Under the pieces are notes generated by a model. That model was not told where the DNA came from. It did no database searches and was given only the letters and a program-made list of their open reading frames with translations. The position numbers were made by a program, and so were the translations under genes. A DNA stretch of 44,022 nt from Chryseosolibacter sp964438975 (GTDB lineage: Bacteria > Bacteroidota > Bacteroidia > Cytophagales > Cyclobacteriaceae): contig CAYTMU010000033.1 in NCBI GenBank assembly GCA_964438975.1, positions 1 through 44,022 of the forward strand, read 5' to 3'. This document shows, piece by piece, positions 40,301 through 44,022 of the stretch. Position 1 is the first letter of the stretch. Every line of letters begins with the position of its first letter.

Positions 40301-42673
40301 ATCGAATACCTCCACGACGTTCGATACACCGGGTGTGGAGAGCGCAACGACCAGCCGGTTTTGTGCAGCGAGCTTCATGTACCCCTGTCCGTTCGCGAGG
40401 GTGGTGTAGTTGTGGTCGGATCCTATAGCGGATACCACGGGATTCCCAATGCCATTCGCGGTGATCGGATATGCGCGGAAGGAATTGTTGCCGAACTCGT
40501 GCGCGATGAGCCAGTTGTCATCTCCGGTAATGCGCTCGGTACTCGGTTTGAATAGCAACTGGTTGACGACGGTCACTGCACCGAGGCCGTTGTTTTCCTT
40601 GAGATCGAAGAGGGAGTACCGCAGTTCGAATGTGCCGCCTTCCACTTCCTGGGTGGTGAAGATGTAGTACAATGTTTCATCGCCGGGCACGGGGATGATC
40701 AGTGCGGATTGGCTGGACGTGTTGTTTCCTCCGATGCCACCCGGCGGGCTGATCTCATCGTTCTGTTTGTTGTATACGAGAGATCCGTCGGTCGAGAATA
40801 TCACCTGGCCATTGCGGTCGCTGATCACCGAGGTTCCCTCCGGCGTGTTAAGCGGACCATCGATGGGAACGGCCGGGTTGTCTGGCAAGGGGTTGAAGTC
40901 GATACCCGCGCCATTTCCGAAGTACCAGATGTTCGCCCGCTGATCCAACGAGTCGTATTCCTTGATGTTCACCCCTGCGTAGGCTTCGCACAGCCCGTCC
41001 GTTACAACGACGTAGTAGTACCCTGCGGAATCCGGTCGGAGTGTCTCAGTGTTCTGGCCTGGCATCATGCCACCCGGGCCGTACCACTGGTACTGCGGCA
41101 TCTGGCCGCCCTGCACTTGCGCAGCAACCTCGAATGGAGTGATACCCGGACACACCGGAGCGTTCACAGGAAGCTCGCACGCACAGGCCGTGGTGTCCTG
41201 CACGAGCGATATCTGCATGTCGAACTGGGTGATATTGATCGAGCGTGCTGCATAGGCGGTATCTCCGTTGAGGTATGCAATCACTTCCACGAACATGGTC
41301 CCGGCGTCCTCGTATGTGTGTACCGGGCTCCACCCCTGGCCGAAATTCCCGTCGCCGAAGCTCCACACCAGGCTGTCGGCCGTGGGCTCGACGGTTGGAT
41401 AGAACGACACCGGTGTATTGGCGCATGCATCCTGCGCATCGAACGTCACGGTAAACTCAATACTGTCCTTCGGTGCAAAGACAGGGAATTGCATTCCCCC
41501 GAAGTCGGGGTTCCCCGGAAACGCGGCTGCATCGTAGACCACCGCGTGGGCAACGGTGTCGGTATTGGTAAGCTTGCCCACGAGAAAGGGACCTCCGTTC
41601 GTGGCCTGGTACAAATGATAGATGGCGCTGTCGGGTGCCATTTGAAGTCCGTAGCTTCTGAATATCGTATTGGGCTGGGGGAGGACGGAGGCTAATGTCG
41701 TCGCCGGGTTCTGCAGATCGAACTGAAGGACATCGGCTTGTACACCGGTATTTCCCTGCCGGGAAATATAGAGGTATTGCCCGCTGGAACTCCACTCCGT
41801 GTCATAGATCGCGTGCGTGGCTGCGCCGGTCACGGCAGTGTTGAGAACTCGCTGGTCATACCCGAGACTACCGTCGTCGGGGTTGAAAGTCAGTATCTCG
41901 ATGTCGCGGTTTCCTTCCTGCGGTGATACCGCGATCCGGCCGGAGGCGGGATGCCAGGAGAGGTTGGCAGCTACGTCGATGAGGCCGAGGGTGAATTGGG
42001 TGGTAGAGATAGGTCCTTCCGCAGATGCGTCGAATAAGGTTACGTAGTAATTAGGCGCTCCGTTGTCTCGCGTGATCAACCAGAAGTCGTCGCCATTTTC
42101 ATGAGCGATGATGATCATCGCTTCCGACGTATTGGCCAGTCCGGTGGGTATGTTCCGCCGTCCCGCATCTATGTCGCCCGTTGCGGGACTTGGGAAGGTA
42201 GAGTTGCCAAAAGCCCTCATATCGACGATACTGTACGATATCGCGCCACCAATCGTTCCGTTGGCGGTATTGGTGAATACATAGTATACAGAATCCTGCC
42301 CCGGTACCCGGGCGATAGCAACGGGCTGATTACCCGCAGGATTTCCGGCCAGCGGTCCGCTGGGCATCGCGGTATGGCTGATGTCAAACACATTGACACC
42401 ATCCGTGTAGAAGAGAAGATTCCCGTTGACGGGATCGGACGCCACTGCACTTCCTCCATCGCCGAGACTCGCCTTGTTGGTGATCAGTGATGCTGAGTTG
42501 TCTGTGCGGTTGAAGCGGATGCCGTTTGATGAGTTGCCGAAATACCAGTTGTGGCGCGTGAAATCCTGAGCGATCACGGACGACGCTACCGCGATCATCA
42601 ACAGAAATGTCGACGAGAAATACCTGATAACTCCGCGGATTGCGATGGTCATCCTATTAGAAAATAAATCCAT
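37391..42673 (-). CDS. Giant T9SS cargo: duplicated propeller-PKD modules, type B sorting domain
   Basis: 1760 residues. The signal peptide ends near SSVIAQ (about 30-35). A propeller-like module (RHNWYFGNSSNGIRFN to about 410) is followed by a PKD domain (LVWSFGDGNFGQGWSPVHTY). A second copy of the pair follows: RANIWYFGNGAGIDFN from about 580 and a PKD with FDWVFGDGQVLSDGG near 970. Then several Ig/PKD-like repeats run to about 1650 (for example TYLWSTGETTETIRVSQ), ending in the gliding-motility-associated C-terminal domain with FEVLIFNRWGEMVF and LPTGTYTYVVRY. This type B domain directs secretion through the T9SS. An alternative start at 42652 (Met8) is possible. The gene is divergent from a PorP/SprF-family gene, the usual partner for type B cargo. 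It is probably a surface adhesin or matrix protein. Confidence 0.93.
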   Translation of the reverse strand: MDLFSNRMTIAIRGVIRYFSSTFLLMIAVASSVIAQDFTRHNWYFGNSSNGIRFNRTDNSASLITNKASLGDGGSAVASDPVNGNLLFYTDGVNVFDISHTAMPSGPLAGNPAGNQPVAIARVPGQDSVYYVFTNTANGTIGGAISYSIVDMRAFGNSTFPSPATGDIDAGRRNIPTGLANTSEAMIIIAHENGDDFWLITRDNGAPNYYVTLFDASAEGPISTTQFTLGLIDVAANLSWHPASGRIAVSPQEGNRDIEILTFNPDDGSLGYDQRVLNTAVTGAATHAIYDTEWSSSGQYLYISRQGNTGVQADVLQFDLQNPATTLASVLPQPNTIFRSYGLQMAPDSAIYHLYQATNGGPFLVGKLTNTDTVAHAVVYDAAAFPGNPDFGGMQFPVFAPKDSIEFTVTFDAQDACANTPVSFYPTVEPTADSLVWSFGDGNFGQGWSPVHTYEDAGTMFVEVIAYLNGDTAYAARSINITQFDMQISLVQDTTACACELPVNAPVCPGITPFEVAAQVQGGQMPQYQWYGPGGMMPGQNTETLRPDSAGYYYVVVTDGLCEAYAGVNIKEYDSLDQRANIWYFGNGAGIDFNPLPDNPAVPIDGPLNTPEGTSVISDRNGQVIFSTDGSLVYNKQNDEISPPGGIGGNNTSSQSALIIPVPGDETLYYIFTTQEVEGGTFELRYSLFDLKENNGLGAVTVVNQLLFKPSTERITGDDNWLIAHEFGNNSFRAYPITANGIGNPVVSAIGSDHNYTTLANGQGYMKLAAQNRLVVALSTPGVSNVVEVFDFIDSTGRVTNFRTADLESPSGQVYGVEVSPGGNKLFATLRDATPRMYEFAFDSLGMPYYKQAVDASADLGAIQIGPDGQIYVARNNSPTLGMFQAAEDTTQLSNITNLQDFNLAGNTSMLGLPNFIQQISNPTTLPNFSFTGLCLGDSTYFNAVGKDPAIDKFDWVFGDGQVLSDGGPQVAHLYALPGTYNVTLTIRNKCETPVEVFTQQVVINDVPPDPTNAVAICTGSVELDANPQDLPDLTYLWSTGETTETIRVSQQAIYTVTVTDVNGCANSGNIMAADNRPQVDLGPDLTICQNAPVTPLDAQNPGAAFAWELNGAPSGTAQTHQVNTSAAGIFEYKVQVTDPVTTCFVRDSTTFTINESPVFTVNNNSPRPCNTADGQITVDFVSPVGSLFSYFVSGPTAIPPGTDHTAPSSASTPAILEAGTYGVTVSDQVSGCAMTTTTSIDSDALTVTASVLGTCDDIRLQVTATGTPGPLVFPLAYRIIDTSTGTAVENGEVLTGGAAAHTFETNAGGLSNENRQYVVEITTDNSCAASSDPVDVNESARVPVTLDPDPCVEPVTITATGGTGWTWTGPGNIANPNAFRLEIADLPQGPSTFQLTVTEAGFCPRDTSITVNVNNNVDATWIQSDACADLVFLTASPTGPYTYRWYRDGTLIPGGQQITATPADNGALYRVDVVNSATGCVFSSPEVPVEVSGDLDFALTGTPPCEGQPFTLTATANQPGVTYEWRLDGQVIAGQTAETLVDTRGGLYDVTATSASGSCATTRNFNVVPSPVTEGSLPSTGIICPDPANPDDDTREVQLDAGASFISYNWFRNGQVLNESDQTYTATQAGVYSVELVNIYGCPSSDETLLIEDCTPRITGPNAFRPTSNVQGNGEHTNRNFRLFTFFISDDDFEVLIFNRWGEMVFRTQERDFRWNGGYNNNAGELLPTGTYTYVVRYKSSYRPEDGIQEKRGGVVLLR

Positions 42674-42854
42674 ACCTTAAAACGCCCAAGTTCCCCTAAA
42701 GTATACAATTTGCCTAAAAAATACCGTTAATAGTCAGGATTATACGGCAAGCGACAACAGCAGCCAAAAATCGCGGGACGGCCACGACGACTCGTGTTTT
42801 ATTAATCCCGGATATAGATTTAATTTGCCTTATTGCACGAGTAATTTCAAGTTC

Positions 42855-43964
42855 ATGCACAGACCCTTCTGTCAACAGCGCGCATATCCCCACCCCTTTT
42901 TTCGAAGGCTGTACATGCCGGCATCGGTTGTCATGAGCTGGATGCTTGTCATCTTCTGGGCTTTGCCAGGAACAGTTCACGCGCAGGACCCACAGTTTTC
43001 ACAATTTTATGCCGCACCGCTCTACCTCAACCCGGCGCTGGCGGGGTCGACGAACCAGGCTCGCGCGGGCATCAACTACCGCAACCAATGGCCTGCTATC
43101 GACGCCAACTTCACAACCATGTCGTTCTTCGCCGACTACTTCATCGAAGACAAGAACAGTGGTGTGGGACTACTCGTGACGCGTGACCGCGAAGGGCTGG
43201 CGGGACTTCGATCGACGAGTATCGGATTGCAGTACTCGTATGAAATGCAGGTGACGGACTACCTCGGTTTTCGGCCGGGCGTGCAACTGGCCATGTTCAA
43301 CCGCGATGTCAACTTCGACCGCCTGACGTTCGGCGATCAATTCAATCCGGCTACCGGTGAGTTCATCGATCAGCCGAGTGCGGAGAGCTTCAACACGAAT
43401 TTCAGCAGAACATTTTTCGACATCTCCTTCGGGGGTGTCCTCTTCACCAAGGCAGCATGGCTCGGAATCGCCGCCAGTCACCTCAACAGACCCAATCAGT
43501 CGATCATCGACGAAGAGAGCCGGCTTCCTGTCAAGCTTTCATTCCACGGAGGATTCAAGTTCTATATGCGACCGGGGGTTATCGGCAGCGGCGTGTATGC
43601 GCGCAATTCTGAGCGCAGCATCGCCCCGGCGATCCAATACCGCCATCAGGGGCATTTCGACCAGTTGGACCTGGGGTTGTACTTCACATTCGAGCCTCTG
43701 GTACTCGGTACCTGGTATCGAGGTGTACCGTTCAAGAACATCGATGGCATTGTCAACAATGAGAGCATCGTACTCTTGCTGGGCTTTACCCAGATCGGAG
43801 CCAAAGATGCGATCAACATCGGCTACAGTTTCGACTACACCATCTCCCGGCTCGGCCCCGGAAGCGGAGGCGCACACGAGTTCAGCCTCGTATACACCTG
43901 GCCCATGCGCAACCCTCGGAAACCACCGAAGGACAAGCTGGTGATACCGTGCCCGGATTTTTAG
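42855..43964 (+). CDS. PorP/SprF family type IX secretion membrane protein
   Basis: 369 residues from the ATG at 42855. The frame also offers 42825 and 42915; I prefer 42855 because it puts basic residues (FRR) ahead of the hydrophobic signal that ends in TVHAQ, while 42915 gives no positive charge. The mature protein begins DPQFSQFYAAPLYLNPALAG, the family signature, and continues INYRNQWPAI, then barrel strands such as YFIEDKNSGVGLLVTRDREG and IGLQYSYEMQV. It ends with a strand EFSLVYTWPMRNPRKPPKDK. Such outer-membrane proteins bind type B sorting domains and anchor or pass giant T9SS cargo, here the divergent 1760-residue protein. Confidence 0.95.
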   Translation: MHRPFCQQRAYPHPFFRRLYMPASVVMSWMLVIFWALPGTVHAQDPQFSQFYAAPLYLNPALAGSTNQARAGINYRNQWPAIDANFTTMSFFADYFIEDKNSGVGLLVTRDREGLAGLRSTSIGLQYSYEMQVTDYLGFRPGVQLAMFNRDVNFDRLTFGDQFNPATGEFIDQPSAESFNTNFSRTFFDISFGGVLFTKAAWLGIAASHLNRPNQSIIDEESRLPVKLSFHGGFKFYMRPGVIGSGVYARNSERSIAPAIQYRHQGHFDQLDLGLYFTFEPLVLGTWYRGVPFKNIDGIVNNESIVLLLGFTQIGAKDAINIGYSFDYTISRLGPGSGGAHEFSLVYTWPMRNPRKPPKDKLVIPCPDF

Positions 43965-43967
43965 GAC

Positions 43968-44022
43968 GTGAGTAGTGAGTAGTGAGTAGTGAGTAGTGAG
44001 TAGTGAGTAGTGAGTAGTGAGT
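43968..44022. repeat. Heptanucleotide tandem array (GTGAGTA)n, runs off the edge
   Basis: Seven perfect GTGAGTA units plus six bases, starting 4 bases after the PorP/SprF stop and continuing past the right edge. The unit is identical to that at 36726-36774, about 7.2 kb away. Both arrays directly follow a stop codon. Confidence 0.97.

Overview
The window looks like chromosome of a free-living member of the Bacteroidota, probably Cytophagales-like. The clearest markers are a giant secreted protein with a type B type IX secretion (T9SS) sorting domain lying divergent from a PorP/SprF-family protein, Bacteroidota-type -7 promoter boxes (TAnnTTTG) ahead of several genes, many lipoproteins with short Cys lipoboxes, and a DUF4038-type glycosidase and sulfatase next to sugar-catabolic genes. 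No phage or transposase gene was seen.

Region 1 (1-10.7 kb) is accessory and catabolic. A tight leftward operon runs from 7924 to beyond the left edge: a four-carbon acid-sugar kinase-like protein (DUF1537), a GntR/FCD regulator, a split transketolase, an MFS acid-sugar transporter, an Asp/Glu-racemase-like protein that lacks the second catalytic Cys, a secreted DUF5060/DUF4038 (apiosidase-like) glycosidase, and the N-terminus of a sulfatase. Genes overlap or are spaced by 4-23 bases. A perfect 12-bp palindrome (ATTGTATACAAT) beside a -7 box upstream of the kinase is a likely GntR operator. Divergent from it are the remnant of a lipoprotein gene and a full-length 829-residue lipoprotein of unknown function that carries the same C-terminal module. 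I read the region as uptake and breakdown of an unusual (possibly branched or acidic) sugar released from a sulfated or pectin-like glycan. This is the best candidate for an undescribed pathway in the window.

Region 2 (10.8-16.6 kb): a tricorn-like protease, an EamA exporter, a HigBA toxin-antitoxin pair, and tRNA-Leu(CAA) with its terminator and a decayed 5' copy of the tRNA interrupted by a GC-rich palindrome. Two intergenic gaps here are filled with short inverted-array repeats.

Region 3 (16.8-30.5 kb) is mostly housekeeping: a SAM-hydrolase-family protein with an ABM-domain partner, PhoH, ComEC, enoyl-CoA hydratase, a coiled-coil lipoprotein, a BNR-repeat protein, a DsbA-like oxidoreductase, adenosylhomocysteinase, and a convergent pair of sigma-54 response regulator and hybrid histidine kinase.

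Region 4 (30.6-36.7 kb): small membrane proteins (one of 50 residues in the lmo0937 family), an outer-membrane barrel, phosphoglycerate kinase, 6-phosphofructokinase, the Sua5 tRNA-modification enzyme, and a glutaminyl cyclotransferase lipoprotein followed by an overlapping 53-residue membrane protein. Region 5 (36.7-44 kb): heptanucleotide tandem arrays, a small secreted protein, the 1760-residue T9SS cargo, the PorP/SprF-like protein, and a second copy of the heptad array running off the right edge.
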